DNA of 64,000 bases. Source: Candidatus Eisenbergiella merdipullorum. Lineage in GTDB: Bacteria > Bacillota > Clostridia > Lachnospirales > Lachnospiraceae. Location: NCBI GenBank assembly GCA_019118445.1, contig DWYY01000124.1, forward strand, positions 1 to 64,000. The letters are read 5' to 3'. The stretch's first letter is position 1. Each line of letters starts with the position of its first letter. This document shows positions 27,788-37,908 of this stretch, in pieces. Under the pieces are notes generated by a model. That model was not told the DNA's origin, searched no databases, and worked only from the letters and a program-made list of their open reading frames with translations. The translations under genes and the position numbers were made by a program.

Positions 27788-29275
27788 ATGGATTCAGGGA
27801 AGAACTGGGAACAGAAAATAAAGCCCTTGATGCCGGTAGTGAGTCTGATTTTTATCGGGATAATCACCTTTGTTTTTTCCATGCAGTGCAGTCCGAATAT
27901 CTGGAATAATGGGGAAGCAGGAAAAGATTCCAGCGTATTTAGGACAGTAGCTTTGATGATGGAAAGGGGATATGCCCCATACAGGGACACGTTTGACCAT
28001 AAGGGTCCTCTGATGTATATCCTGAATTGGCTGGGAATGCAGATCGCGTATTATCGTGGGATCTGGGTGATAGAGTATATCACTTTATTCATCACGTTTG
28101 CTTTTATGTACAAAATTATCAGGCTGTTCTGCAGAAGATGGATCTCTTATATAATGGTGCTGGTCGCTGTCGCCGCACTGTATCCGCAGTTCGAAGGCGG
28201 AAATCTGACGGAAGAGTATGCAATGCCCTTTATAGCGGTTTCCTTATATTTTTTCACAAAATATTTGCTGACTTCCAGCATTCCATCCTTGCAGGTTCTT
28301 ATATGCGGGATCTGTTTTGGGGCGGTCTGTCTGCTGCGTCCCAATATGGTAGCGTCTTGGGGTGTTTTTTCAATCGTAGTGCTGGTAAAATGTCTCAGAG
28401 AGAGACAGTATAAGGAAATTGGGAAATTTTTGCTGCTTTTTCTTGCCGGGACAGGTATCATTGTCCTTCCTATATTAGCGTGGATGTACAGGGAAGACGC
28501 CTTAGGGGATTGCATTTATGACTATATCCTTTTTAACTTACGCTATTCTGAGGTGGGAACACAGCAGAGAGGCGATCAGGTCATGGCATTTTTCTATTTC
28601 ATCAGTGTGCCTTTGCTTCTGTGTTTCCTGGTTTTGGCGGCAAACCTGTTCTTATATAAGAAAAAGGACTATCTGACAATTGGATATGGGATCTGCCTGC
28701 TGGTCAATCTTTTTGCGATTTCCATATCCGGAAAAAAATTTGCCCATTATGCAATGATTTTGATCCCATTATATGCATATCCACTGGGTATTTTGGGGGA
28801 ATGGATTGATAAAACTATACAGAGAAAGGAAAAAGTGGTTTCGGCCCGCATCCTTTTGTGCTTTCTGGCCATATTGGCGCTGCCCGGGTGGGCGGTCGGC
28901 GTAAAAGATACGATCGTCAGTTATATGGATAGGAACAAGAATACCTGGAGTGAAGCGACCGCCAGTACGGTAAATTATATTACGGAGCACACAGAAGAAA
29001 ATGAGAAAATCACGGTATGGGGAAATTGGGACCTGATACACGTCCTGAGCCGGAGGCTTCCGGCTTCCCGGTATTCCTTTCAAGCTTCCATCGGCGTGGT
29101 GGATCCGGGAATATATGACGAGTATTTTTCCGAGCTTGCAGCAGAAGAACCGAGCCTGATTATAGTGAAGGAAGATGGGACGGAAGAACCGATGATGGAC
29201 TTTATTGAAGAACATGGTTATCAACAAGTGTTTGAAAACGTGTCAAATGCAACAGTATATATTTATTCAAAGTAA
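27788..29275 (+). CDS. Polytopic GT-C-type membrane glycosyltransferase
   Basis: The 495-residue protein has about eleven helices and a soluble C-terminal tail. The loop after the first helix reads GKDSSVFRTVALMMERGYAP, followed by YRDTFDHKGPLMYILN. The Asp pair and the FDHKGP block recur in the protein at 31.1 kb (DVWDHKGPLLFAIQ), so the two are paralogues. Such proteins use a polyprenyl-phosphate sugar on the outer face. GGAGG lies about ten bases before ATG 27788. The family resembles GT39/PMT-like proteins but I cannot name it exactly. Confidence 0.68.
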   Translation: MDSGKNWEQKIKPLMPVVSLIFIGIITFVFSMQCSPNIWNNGEAGKDSSVFRTVALMMERGYAPYRDTFDHKGPLMYILNWLGMQIAYYRGIWVIEYITLFITFAFMYKIIRLFCRRWISYIMVLVAVAALYPQFEGGNLTEEYAMPFIAVSLYFFTKYLLTSSIPSLQVLICGICFGAVCLLRPNMVASWGVFSIVVLVKCLRERQYKEIGKFLLLFLAGTGIIVLPILAWMYREDALGDCIYDYILFNLRYSEVGTQQRGDQVMAFFYFISVPLLLCFLVLAANLFLYKKKDYLTIGYGICLLVNLFAISISGKKFAHYAMILIPLYAYPLGILGEWIDKTIQRKEKVVSARILLCFLAILALPGWAVGVKDTIVSYMDRNKNTWSEATASTVNYITEHTEENEKITVWGNWDLIHVLSRRLPASRYSFQASIGVVDPGIYDEYFSELAAEEPSLIIVKEDGTEEPMMDFIEEHGYQQVFENVSNATVYIYSK

Positions 29276-29298
29276 CGTTGAGGCAGAGGGAGTATGAT

Positions 29299-30330
29299 AT
29301 GAGAGCAGATTACAGAGAACCGGATCGGACAAAGAAAGTCCTGGTAACAGGAGCGGCAGGATTTATTGGATTTCATCTCGCCGATCGTTTGCTGAAGGAA
29401 GGATATGCCGTCTGTGGAATTGACAATCTGAATGCTTATTATGATGTCCGGCTGAAAGAACTCCGCCTTTCTCTTTTGGAAAAATATGAGAAATTTCATT
29501 TTGATAGAATCAATATGTCGGATAAAAGCGGAATAGAAGAGATATTTTCAGATAATTCTCCGGATATTGTGGTAAATCTGGCAGCCCAGCCGGGGGTCAG
29601 ATATTCTATCGAAAATCCGGATGTTTATATTGAAAGTAATATTATAGGATTCTATAATATTCTGGAGGCCTGCAGGCATTCCCGTGATGTGGGAAATCAT
29701 CCGGTGGAACATCTGGTCTTCGCTTCTTCGTCTTCCGTATACGGCAACCAGAAGAAAACGCCATTTTCTGTTACGGATCCGGTGGACAGGCCCATCAGTC
29801 TGTACGCAGCGACGAAAAAAAGCAATGAACTGATGGCGTACACCTATTGCCATCTTTACGGTATTCCATCGACCGGCGCACGGTTCTTTACCGTGTATGG
29901 ACCTTATGGAAGGCCGGATATGGCGTATTTCAGTTTCAGCGAAAAGATCATGAAGGGTGAGCCGATCAAGATTTTCAATCAGGGCGATCTGTACCGGGAC
30001 TTCACTTATGTGGATGATATTGTAGAGGGAGTGGTAAGGATGTTGAATAATCCGCCGCTCCCGAATGAAGAAGGGGACCAGTATAAGATTTATAATATCG
30101 GAAATAACAAGCCGGTGAAACTGATGGATTTTATTGAAACACTGGAGGAAGCTCTTGGGAAGAAGGCCCTGAAGGAGTATTATCCGATGCAGCCGGGGGA
30201 TGTATATCAGACCTACGCGGATGTGGATGACCTGATCCGGGATTTTGATTACTGTCCGTCCACGGAGATCCGGGAAGGGCTGGGGCGGTTCGCGGAATGG
30301 TACAAAAAGTGGAAATGCATGGAGTTGTGA
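29299..30330 (+). CDS. NAD-dependent sugar epimerase, UDP-glucuronate 4-epimerase-like
   Basis: The protein has 343 residues from ATG 29299 (AGGGAG six bases upstream); a TTG 21 bases earlier is less likely. KVLVTGAAGFIGFHLADRL is the Rossmann NAD-binding site, NLAAQPGVRYSIENPDVY and SSSSVYGNQ follow, and SLYAATKKSNE contains the catalytic Tyr-x3-Lys. AAQAGVRYS-like and VYGPYGRPDMA blocks are closest to the UDP-glucuronate epimerases that make UDP-galacturonate. It would supply a sugar nucleotide to the glycosyltransferases around it. Substrate specificity is inferred from motifs only. Confidence 0.83.
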   Translation: MRADYREPDRTKKVLVTGAAGFIGFHLADRLLKEGYAVCGIDNLNAYYDVRLKELRLSLLEKYEKFHFDRINMSDKSGIEEIFSDNSPDIVVNLAAQPGVRYSIENPDVYIESNIIGFYNILEACRHSRDVGNHPVEHLVFASSSSVYGNQKKTPFSVTDPVDRPISLYAATKKSNELMAYTYCHLYGIPSTGARFFTVYGPYGRPDMAYFSFSEKIMKGEPIKIFNQGDLYRDFTYVDDIVEGVVRMLNNPPLPNEEGDQYKIYNIGNNKPVKLMDFIETLEEALGKKALKEYYPMQPGDVYQTYADVDDLIRDFDYCPSTEIREGLGRFAEWYKKWKCMEL

Positions 30331-30340
30331 GGGAAGAGGT

Positions 30341-31051
30341 ATGGAGAAAGTATATTTTATCATTCCGGCTTATAATGAATCAGAAACGATCCATCAGGTC
30401 CTGGAGGAATGGTATCCTCAAGTGGAACGCTGCGGCAAAGATAGCCGCCTGGTGGTGATCGATGACGGAAGCAAGGACAATACGTATGCGCTTCTGACGG
30501 AATTCGCGCAGAACCATCCGCAGGTGGTTCCAGTTACCAAACCGAACGGCGGGCACGGAGCTACGATCCTTTATGGATATCATTACGCCCTGCAGCAGGG
30601 AGCGGACTATATTTTCCAGACGGATTCGGATGGTCAGACCGATCCTTCTGAATTTCCGGCATTCTGGGATCTGCGGAAGGATTACGATATGGTGATAGGG
30701 TACAGGAATAAGCGACAGGACGGAATTTCGAGGATCTTCGTGACGAAGGTGCTGAAGCTTGTAATTTTTCTGTGCTTTGGCGCCAATGTCAAGGATGCCA
30801 ATACGCCGTTCAGACTGATGAAGGCGGAGACGCTTGCAAAATACATTGATCTGATACCAAAGGACTATTTCCTTACAAATGTATTGATCTCTGTTATCTA
30901 TCAGAAGAAAAATTGCAGGGTTAAGTACCTGCCCATCACATTCCGTCCCAGACAGGGAGGCGTGAATTCCATCAATATGAAGCGTATTCAGAAGATAGGG
31001 AGACAGGCATGGCATGATTTCCGGGTGATCCGTAAGAGCATTGAACGGTAA
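30341..31051 (+). CDS. DPM1-like glycosyltransferase family 2
   Basis: The protein has 236 residues from ATG 30341, preceded by GGGAAGAGG; a longer in-frame extension lies inside the epimerase gene and is rejected. VYFIIPAYNESETIHQVLEE, VIDDGSKDNT and FQTDSDGQTDPSEFPAF are the GT2/dolichol-phosphate-mannose-synthase motifs, with the QTDSDGQ form seen in DPM-like enzymes. No C-terminal membrane helices are present. It probably charges a polyprenyl phosphate with a sugar for the GT-C proteins on either side. Confidence 0.82.
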   Translation: MEKVYFIIPAYNESETIHQVLEEWYPQVERCGKDSRLVVIDDGSKDNTYALLTEFAQNHPQVVPVTKPNGGHGATILYGYHYALQQGADYIFQTDSDGQTDPSEFPAFWDLRKDYDMVIGYRNKRQDGISRIFVTKVLKLVIFLCFGANVKDANTPFRLMKAETLAKYIDLIPKDYFLTNVLISVIYQKKNCRVKYLPITFRPRQGGVNSINMKRIQKIGRQAWHDFRVIRKSIER

Positions 31052-31080
31052 CAGTGTAAACAGATTTTCGGGAGAACGGG

Positions 31081-32337
31081 ATGGACAGGACGAAGCTGAA
31101 GGCGAGCGGAAAAGTTGGTTTTATTCTTATTATATTGGGTTTTTTATTCGCTGCTATTTTTATATCCATGGCAAGCACACTGAATCCCTGGTCAATGAAG
31201 CTTCCTCATCTGGATTCCGCTGTATGGCTCAGATGCGCGGTGGAGATGAAGCAGGGGAAGACCATGTATGTGGATGTGTGGGATCACAAAGGCCCTCTTT
31301 TATTTGCGATCCAGTGTCTCGGCCTGACATTGACCCCACACAGCCTGACAGGGATATGGATCCTGGAGTGCATGTGTGTTTTTTCGCTTCTCTGGTCGTT
31401 TTATCTTGTGGCGGGACTGGTCAGTGATAGCAAATTTGTCCGCTTCCTGGCGTCAGTTTTATCTCTGCATTCTTTTTATTATTTTTATCAGCAGGGAAAC
31501 TGTGTTGAAGAATGGGCGCTGCCTCTGATCGGTTTTTCTCTGTATTTCTTCGTAAAATATCTGAAAACAGAGCGGATCATCTGCCGGGAGATCGTGTTGG
31601 CCGGGGCATTTATGGGACTTTCCTTTCTGTTAAACGGGAATTTGGTGGCGGTTTGGGTGTGCTTTGTACCTGTGATCGTGATAAAACTGATCTGGCAGAG
31701 AAAGTGGAAGGAGATGGGACAGTGTGCTCTCTGCTTTGGAGGCGGGCTTCTGGCTGTTTTAGCAGTAATCCTGCTGATACTGGGAATGCAGGGAGCGTTG
31801 GGAGCATTCCTGGAAGCCTATTTTGGTTTCAATTCATCCTACGTATCAGGCGTAACCCTGCGGAGCTTTATTTCGGCGGTTTTAAATTTTGCCTATTGGG
31901 ACAGCTGGTTTGGCTATGTGAATGTGTTGTTATTATTTTTCCTGGTGCACAGAAGAAAGCCGGACTGGAAATGGAGCAGCCTGCTGTATTCTGCTGTTTC
32001 TCTGATCCTTATCAACATCAGCGGACGTGGGTATGAACATTATGGGCTTCAGCTGATCCCGTGTATGATCATTCCCATGACGGTATGCGTGGAGGCAGTG
32101 CGTAACTGGTGTCGGAACCGTTGGGAATTCCTCTTTATCCTGGCGGTGGTTTCAGTGGTGTGGCTCAGGTTTGATGTGGCCCGTTATCAGGAACAGATCG
32201 ACTGGACGCTGACGGAGGAAGGGGACAATTCCTTTGCCGGAGGCAACGTAGAGAACTATACGATCGTGAATGAATGGCTGAACGGCAGATGGAGCGATGA
32301 GGCGATTGAAAAGTGGGTTGTGAATGATACGTGGTGA
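31081..32337 (+). CDS. Polytopic GT-C-type membrane glycosyltransferase (paralogue of 27.8 kb protein)
   Basis: The 418-residue protein has about ten hydrophobic helices. The first outer loop reads LDSAVWLRCAVEMKQGK and then DVWDHKGPLLFAIQ, matching the DSSVFRTVALMMERG and FDHKGPLMYIL blocks of the protein at 27.8 kb. The paired Asp residues in these loops are the best candidates for the catalytic acids of a GT-C transferase. It follows the DPM-like enzyme by 30 bases, suggesting that one makes the lipid donor and the other uses it. Confidence 0.68.
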   Translation: MDRTKLKASGKVGFILIILGFLFAAIFISMASTLNPWSMKLPHLDSAVWLRCAVEMKQGKTMYVDVWDHKGPLLFAIQCLGLTLTPHSLTGIWILECMCVFSLLWSFYLVAGLVSDSKFVRFLASVLSLHSFYYFYQQGNCVEEWALPLIGFSLYFFVKYLKTERIICREIVLAGAFMGLSFLLNGNLVAVWVCFVPVIVIKLIWQRKWKEMGQCALCFGGGLLAVLAVILLILGMQGALGAFLEAYFGFNSSYVSGVTLRSFISAVLNFAYWDSWFGYVNVLLLFFLVHRRKPDWKWSSLLYSAVSLILINISGRGYEHYGLQLIPCMIIPMTVCVEAVRNWCRNRWEFLFILAVVSVVWLRFDVARYQEQIDWTLTEEGDNSFAGGNVENYTIVNEWLNGRWSDEAIEKWVVNDTW

Positions 32338-32400
32338 TGGCAGCTATGCCGCTTGCCGGATATTCCCGTAGAGACGGCGAATGCAAACGGAAAAAGTATT

Positions 32401-33444
32401 ATGAGTGAAAAACAAATTGAAAAAGATATATCGACCGAAGTAATAAGGATTCTTGCAATTATTTTGGTCATTTTCAATCATACAGATGGATATTTTCTGT
32501 ATTACAGCAATACGGGAAATCCGATTACGTGGTGGTTTTCCCTGACTGGTTCCATTTTGTGCAGGTCTGACGTACCTCTGTTTATTATGATAACAGGTTC
32601 CCTGCTTTTGGATAAGAAGGAGTCTGTACGGGAGGTTTATACAAAGCGTATACGGAGAATAGGAATCATATTGATCCTTTTTTCGCTTTTTTATTATATT
32701 TTGAACGTCTGCAGAAATGTTGAAAAAGAGTTTTCCCTTTCAGACTTTATTAAGGGATTATTGAATGGTTCCATACAGGAATCTTTCTGGTACCTATATT
32801 TATACCTGGGACTGCTTTTGGTGCTTCCCCTTTTAAGAAAAATGGCAGTTTCCTGTAAAAACAGTGAACTGAGATATTTTTTGTTCCTTCAGATCGCGCT
32901 GGAAACCGGGGCAGGAGTTTTTTCCTTCCTGACAGGGATAGAGGTCAACAGTAATTTATATGTACTGAATATATATGTATTTTACCTTCTGGCTGGCTAC
33001 TATCTGGGAAAAAGAATCAACATGGATTTGGTTGAAAAGCCATGGGTGATCATTTCTTTCGCAGTAAATGTATTATGTCTGTTGGGAGCCTTTGGCGTTG
33101 TGGGATTAGGTTATTATCGTGAAGGAGTTTACGATCAGGGGCTTCTCAATGTGTTCACTCCTGTTCTGACGTTGGGAATTTTTTTCGATATAAAATGGAT
33201 CTTCTGGAAATACGATGTTCCTAAAAAACTGAAGAATATAATTTATGAAGCAGGAGGATGTGTTTTTGGCATATATCTGCTGGAGCAGTTTGCCAGAATA
33301 CAACTGCTTCCTTTATATCTTTATTTGAGTGAAAACACATTTGGCATACTGGCCTGTTCCTGTTATGTTATTGGCAGCTTTATTTTAGCCTGGTTATATA
33401 CAGAACTGTTAAAGCGTATTCCTCTGTTTCATAAATTATTGTGA
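32401..33444 (+). CDS. Acyltransferase-3 family membrane protein
   Basis: The 347-residue protein has about ten helices. Helix one is followed by VIFNHTDGYF, where the His after the first helix is the conserved catalytic residue, and SDVPLFIMITGSLLL is the second family block. The tail LLKRIPLFHKLL is typical. These proteins move an acyl group, commonly acetyl, to an extracytoplasmic sugar. ATG 32401 is chosen over upstream non-ATG starts in the intergenic stretch. This intact copy contrasts with the acyltransferase fossils at 0.6-1.2 and 15.1 kb. Confidence 0.82.
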   Translation: MSEKQIEKDISTEVIRILAIILVIFNHTDGYFLYYSNTGNPITWWFSLTGSILCRSDVPLFIMITGSLLLDKKESVREVYTKRIRRIGIILILFSLFYYILNVCRNVEKEFSLSDFIKGLLNGSIQESFWYLYLYLGLLLVLPLLRKMAVSCKNSELRYFLFLQIALETGAGVFSFLTGIEVNSNLYVLNIYVFYLLAGYYLGKRINMDLVEKPWVIISFAVNVLCLLGAFGVVGLGYYREGVYDQGLLNVFTPVLTLGIFFDIKWIFWKYDVPKKLKNIIYEAGGCVFGIYLLEQFARIQLLPLYLYLSENTFGILACSCYVIGSFILAWLYTELLKRIPLFHKLL

Positions 33445-33497
33445 TGAGGAAATGTAATAAGATCCATAAAATTCATATATTATAAAAAGGATAAAAA

Positions 33498-35897
33498 ATG
33501 CTTCAGGATAATTTCAGAAAAATCTGTAAAGGGAAATCAAAAGGGGATATTCTGTTTGCCCTGCTGCTTGCAGCAGGCGCTGTATGGCTGCTATATGCGT
33601 TCTGGCTTTTTGGGAGGCCGAATACAGAGTATGTTTTTTCGGGCATGGATCTGCAAAGCGAATATGGCATCTATATGGAAAACTTTCTGGATGGATATGG
33701 GGCAGGTTATTACCTGGATAACGGAATAGACGCTCCTGGGACGGACAATGAAGATTATTCCCTGCTGACGATCTACAGCCCGAAAATGAATCTGCACAGG
33801 GGAAGCTACGAAGTTGAGATATCTTATGCAACGAATGGCAGTTCCAATACCTGTGAGATCGAGGCAGACTATCGCACATATCCGATCTTGACCAACATGG
33901 ATGGAAAAGGGCTGGATACAGGCAGTGGTGTGAGATCTTTTCGGTGGTCTTCTCCGATATCGGTGGAGGGATACCAGATCATTCTGTCCTATAATGGAAA
34001 TGGTTATCTGTTTGTGGACAGTATTTCGGTCAGGGAAACAAATATATGGAAGAACATAACGCTTTTTTGCGCCGTTTTGTTTTTGCTTGCGCTATTTGCT
34101 GCAGGATTCTGCAGAAAAAAGAAACCCGGTCTGTTCAGTGGACAGAATTGCCTGGATGCTTTTATAATGCTGCTGCTGGTGATCTTTGCAACAATGCCGT
34201 TGTTGTCCCCTTACCTGCCCAAAGGGCATGACCTGAATTTCCATCTGTATCGGATTGAAGCGATCAAGGAAGCCTTGCTGGCAGGACAGGTGCCTGTCAG
34301 GATGCCGTTTTCCTGGAATAATGGCTATGGATATGCGGTATCCATATTTTATGGGGAATTATTGCTGTATGTCCCCGCATTGCTCAGGATGATCGGCATA
34401 TCCGTACAGAATTCGTATAAAATTTTTGTTCTGGGTATTAATCTGATCACATGCCTAGCTTCGTACTACTGTTTCAGGAAGATGCTGAAAGATTCCCGGG
34501 CGGCCCTTTTCGGCTGCGCGGTATATATGCTTGCACCTTACCGGCTGTCCTGCCTGTTCCTGCGTGCGTCTGTGGGAGAGTATACGGCAATGGCGTTTCT
34601 GCCGCTTGTGTTTTACGGCTTATACCGGATCCTCGGGGAGGAGATGGACCGAAAGAAAGAAAAAATGGTATGGCTCCCGGCAGTTGTGGGTTACAGCGGT
34701 ATTATTCAGAGTCATGTGATCAGCTGTGTGATGGCGGGGATTTTTACAGTGTTGGTATGTCTTGTGATGATCCGGAAAGTCCTTCAGCCCAGGCGGCTGT
34801 TGGAGCTTGTCAAAGTAGGGGTGGTCACTGCCCTGCTGAACTGCTGGTATCTGGTCCCGTTCCTGGATTATATGCGGCTGGGTTACAGCACACAGGATCC
34901 CGAAACCCTGGGCCGCTTCCGTGCAAATGGAACCTTTTTGAGCCAGCTTCTCACGATTTTCCCGGCGGGGACAGGAAGCTCCCTAAGCGTTGCAGATGGT
35001 CTTGGGATATCTCCTGAAATGTCTTTTGCCCTTGGAGGCGGAATCCTGGCGGCAGTGGTGATTTATCTGTATTATCGTATAAAGCATACGGAAAAAGGAA
35101 ATGAGATCCGGAAAACCGGAGATTTTTGTCTGACTTTTGGACTGTTTACTTTATTTATGACGACGATCTGGTTCCCGTGGGATTTCATTCAGCAGTTGAA
35201 CGGCCTGACAACTATGATCACCCAGAATATCCAATTCCCCTGGCGCTTTCTTGGGATCGCTTCACTGTTTCTGGCAGGGACGGCGGCATGTCTGTATGCT
35301 CTTTTGAAGAAAGAAACGATGAAAGCAGAGCTGTATGGCGCATCGCTTTTGGTGATCAGTTTTTCCGTCATCTCGGCAGGATATTTTATGAGTGATTACG
35401 TGCAGAAAGCGGATCAGGGATTTTATGCGGATGAGACAAGCGTGAGTTCCTTTGATACGATGCAGGGCGAGTTCCTGCCCGCGGGAACGAACAGGGATAT
35501 CTTTGTGGATGATTCGCTGGTCCCCGGAGCCGATCTGGAGATTTTTGATCATGCCAAGAAGGACGGCGTCATAACGGTGAGCTGCAAAAACAATTCGGGA
35601 CAGGTAAATTGCGTGGATGTTTCATTCCTGTATTACAGGGGCTATCAGGCGGTGGATCAGAATACAGGAGAGAAACTGGGCGTAATCTGTTCCGGGGAAA
35701 ATAAGGTCAGGGTCATGATCCCTGCAGGATATGAGGGAACTTTCCGGGTGCGTTTTGTCTCTCCATGGTATTGGCGGTGCAGCGAGGTCATTTCCATTTT
35801 GACACTGGTATGGATAGCCGCCGTATTCTGCCTGAGAAAACGGGAAGGGAGCGAAAAAAGGTATTTCTGGCCGGGGAGAAAAAGAAATGAACGGTAA
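33498..35897 (+). CDS. Large membrane protein, PF10131-like (PTPS-related membrane domain)
   Basis: The 799-residue protein parallels the 748-residue protein at 18.5 kb: N-terminal helix, an extracytoplasmic beta-rich domain of about 150 residues, a central set of ten or more helices and a C-terminal soluble domain plus a final helix. GHDLNFHLYRIEAIKEALLA and GYGYAVSIFYGELLLYVPAL are the shared core. Asp and His in that loop are candidate catalytic residues. Probable role: extracytoplasmic sugar transfer or glycan export. AAGGA precedes ATG 33498, and its end overlaps the next gene by 11 bases. Confidence 0.7.
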   Translation: MLQDNFRKICKGKSKGDILFALLLAAGAVWLLYAFWLFGRPNTEYVFSGMDLQSEYGIYMENFLDGYGAGYYLDNGIDAPGTDNEDYSLLTIYSPKMNLHRGSYEVEISYATNGSSNTCEIEADYRTYPILTNMDGKGLDTGSGVRSFRWSSPISVEGYQIILSYNGNGYLFVDSISVRETNIWKNITLFCAVLFLLALFAAGFCRKKKPGLFSGQNCLDAFIMLLLVIFATMPLLSPYLPKGHDLNFHLYRIEAIKEALLAGQVPVRMPFSWNNGYGYAVSIFYGELLLYVPALLRMIGISVQNSYKIFVLGINLITCLASYYCFRKMLKDSRAALFGCAVYMLAPYRLSCLFLRASVGEYTAMAFLPLVFYGLYRILGEEMDRKKEKMVWLPAVVGYSGIIQSHVISCVMAGIFTVLVCLVMIRKVLQPRRLLELVKVGVVTALLNCWYLVPFLDYMRLGYSTQDPETLGRFRANGTFLSQLLTIFPAGTGSSLSVADGLGISPEMSFALGGGILAAVVIYLYYRIKHTEKGNEIRKTGDFCLTFGLFTLFMTTIWFPWDFIQQLNGLTTMITQNIQFPWRFLGIASLFLAGTAACLYALLKKETMKAELYGASLLVISFSVISAGYFMSDYVQKADQGFYADETSVSSFDTMQGEFLPAGTNRDIFVDDSLVPGADLEIFDHAKKDGVITVSCKNNSGQVNCVDVSFLYYRGYQAVDQNTGEKLGVICSGENKVRVMIPAGYEGTFRVRFVSPWYWRCSEVISILTLVWIAAVFCLRKREGSEKRYFWPGRKRNER

Positions 35898-37797
35898 GAA
35901 AATCATGTTGAAAAAAAGAAACAGCGTACCGGTCTTGTTTGCAGAGGCCTGGATCACGTCGCTGGCAATGACGGTATCCCTGGAAACGCCTGATCCTAAG
36001 GAGGATGGGATTGATTTTTTCCTCTATGAGTATATCTATAAGATCCTTTCCCAGTTTGGCGAATGGGTGGCGGATCAGGGGTTTCTGATGACCATCCTGA
36101 CAGCCGGTTTTTTCCTCCTTTATCAAATGACATGGAAAAGAGAACGGGAAAAAATCCGTTTCAGCAGGCCGATATCCTTTGTTCTTGCTGTTTTGTACGC
36201 AGGAGCGAAGGCGTTTGCCTGTGCGGACAGCCTGTCCGCATGGCATACGCCTCTGTTTAATCTGTTCAAAACAGGAATCCTGATCTGCGGTTTTTATTTC
36301 CTTTATTCCGCGCTGATCTATCTGTTGTATGATGCGCTCCACAGCAGCAGGGATGTGAAGTGGAAAGACGGAACGCTGCTTCGTATATACAGAAAACATC
36401 CGTGGTTCATGCCCTGGTGTCTTATATTTCTGATGTGGGTGCCGCACCTGATCCTGAGGTATCCGGGCGCCATGAGCTATGACAATTATAATGAACTTAT
36501 GTATTATTGGGGATATAAGACATTCACTACTGCTCAGCCGGTTTTCCATACCTGGCTGTTCGGCTCTTTTGTCCGCTTTGGTGCATGGATAGGGAGCGCT
36601 AATGCAGGGCTGTTTTTGTTTGTAGTTTTTCAGTCTCTGATCATGTCAGTGGTTCTCGCCGGTTCTCTTTTCCTTATGAAAAAATGGAAAAGTCCGGTTT
36701 GGCTGCGGCTTCTTGCTGCAGGGATCTACTGTATCGCGCCCTATTATGCCGGATACGCGGCATTCCCGATTAAGGACTATTTATACACGGCATTTTTTGT
36801 GGTGTTTGTTCTGGAGTTGATGGAGCTATTCAGGAGGGACGGACTGGAAACATTCGGAAAAGAGCCGTGGTATGATGTCCTGTGGGCGGCGGCGGTCTGC
36901 CTTATGATTCTGTTTCGGAAGAATGGGTTGTATGTGTATCTTCCTGTTATGATCTGTATGATGGTGTACAGCATGGTGATGTTTATGCGGAAGAAAAAGA
37001 GGCTGATATGGCAGATGTGGCTTGTGTTGTGTCTTCCGGTCGTTTTGTCTTCCGGTGTGGAGAGGGCGATCATCGCCAGATATCAGGTGGTGCAGGATTC
37101 CCCCAAGGAAATGTTTTCCCTGCCGTTTCAGCAGACGGCGCGCTATGTGCGTGATCATGGGGATGAAGTGACAGCAGAAGAACGGGATGCCATTGCGGCA
37201 GTCCTGAATTATGACCTGCTTCCGGAGGCGTATGAGGAGCTTACGGCGGATCCGGTGAAATCGACCTATCACGCTCAGGACGGTAAAGCGCTTGTCAGCT
37301 ACTTCTCTGTCTGGTTCCGGCAGTTTTTGAAGCATCCGGTCTGCTACCTGGAGGCAACATGGAATCAGAATTATTATCTGTTTGCTCCAGATGTCGATAA
37401 TATTGTGTATAATAAAGACTGTTATGCAGGAGAAAGCATCGTAGCGGGTAATGGTTTGGAAAATGAGATCCAGTTTGAGGTTCCGCAATGGATGCATGGG
37501 CTTGCATCCATTGCAGTGAGTTGGTACTCGTTGCTGACACGGCTTCCTGCGGCGGGTTTGCTGAACAATGTGGCTTTTTACGTGATCCTGATGTTTTGTA
37601 TTCTGTTATTTATGGCGCATGATCGGATGGGAAAAAGGATTTTTGTGATGGTTCCTCTGTTGATGTCTTTTTTGTTCGTGATTCTTGCGCCTCAGATTCA
37701 GAACCAGCCAAGATATGCCTTCCCAATTATTTATGCCATGCCGGCAGTGGCAGGTTTTTATATATATGTGATAAGAAGGAAAAAACAGAAGGATTAG
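35887..37797 (+). CDS. DUF6020-like polytopic membrane protein
   Basis: The 636-residue protein has around twelve helices. The block RYPGAMSYDNYNELMYYWG in an outer loop, and later FPIKDYLYTAFFVVFVLEL, match DUF6020 membrane proteins, which share the general layout of GT-C glycosyltransferases. The Asp in SYDNYNE is a candidate catalytic residue. It starts inside the previous gene's last codons, so translation is coupled. It is the last gene before a promoter at 37.81 kb. The function is unknown. Confidence 0.68.
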   Translation: MNGKKIMLKKRNSVPVLFAEAWITSLAMTVSLETPDPKEDGIDFFLYEYIYKILSQFGEWVADQGFLMTILTAGFFLLYQMTWKREREKIRFSRPISFVLAVLYAGAKAFACADSLSAWHTPLFNLFKTGILICGFYFLYSALIYLLYDALHSSRDVKWKDGTLLRIYRKHPWFMPWCLIFLMWVPHLILRYPGAMSYDNYNELMYYWGYKTFTTAQPVFHTWLFGSFVRFGAWIGSANAGLFLFVVFQSLIMSVVLAGSLFLMKKWKSPVWLRLLAAGIYCIAPYYAGYAAFPIKDYLYTAFFVVFVLELMELFRRDGLETFGKEPWYDVLWAAAVCLMILFRKNGLYVYLPVMICMMVYSMVMFMRKKKRLIWQMWLVLCLPVVLSSGVERAIIARYQVVQDSPKEMFSLPFQQTARYVRDHGDEVTAEERDAIAAVLNYDLLPEAYEELTADPVKSTYHAQDGKALVSYFSVWFRQFLKHPVCYLEATWNQNYYLFAPDVDNIVYNKDCYAGESIVAGNGLENEIQFEVPQWMHGLASIAVSWYSLLTRLPAAGLLNNVAFYVILMFCILLFMAHDRMGKRIFVMVPLLMSFLFVILAPQIQNQPRYAFPIIYAMPAVAGFYIYVIRRKKQKD

Positions 37798-37813
37798 GCG
37801 GCGTCTGCAATAC

Positions 37814-37842
37814 TTGACGCATATTTTTCAGAATGCTATGAT
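37814..37842 (+). promoter_or_regulatory. Sigma-70-type promoter for the DUF6056 / FkbH unit
   Basis: TTGACG (37814-37819), a 17-base spacer and TATGAT (37837-37842) with an extended TGC before it. It lies in the 111-base gap before the first DUF6056-like gene. Initiation near 37849 would give a 60-base leader. This splits the glycan locus into separately started transcripts. Confidence 0.68.
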
Positions 37843-37908
37843 TGATGCGGTATATTATGGAAAACGTATTGGACGGCTCCATACTCAGGGAAAGATGAAG
37901 GCTTAGTG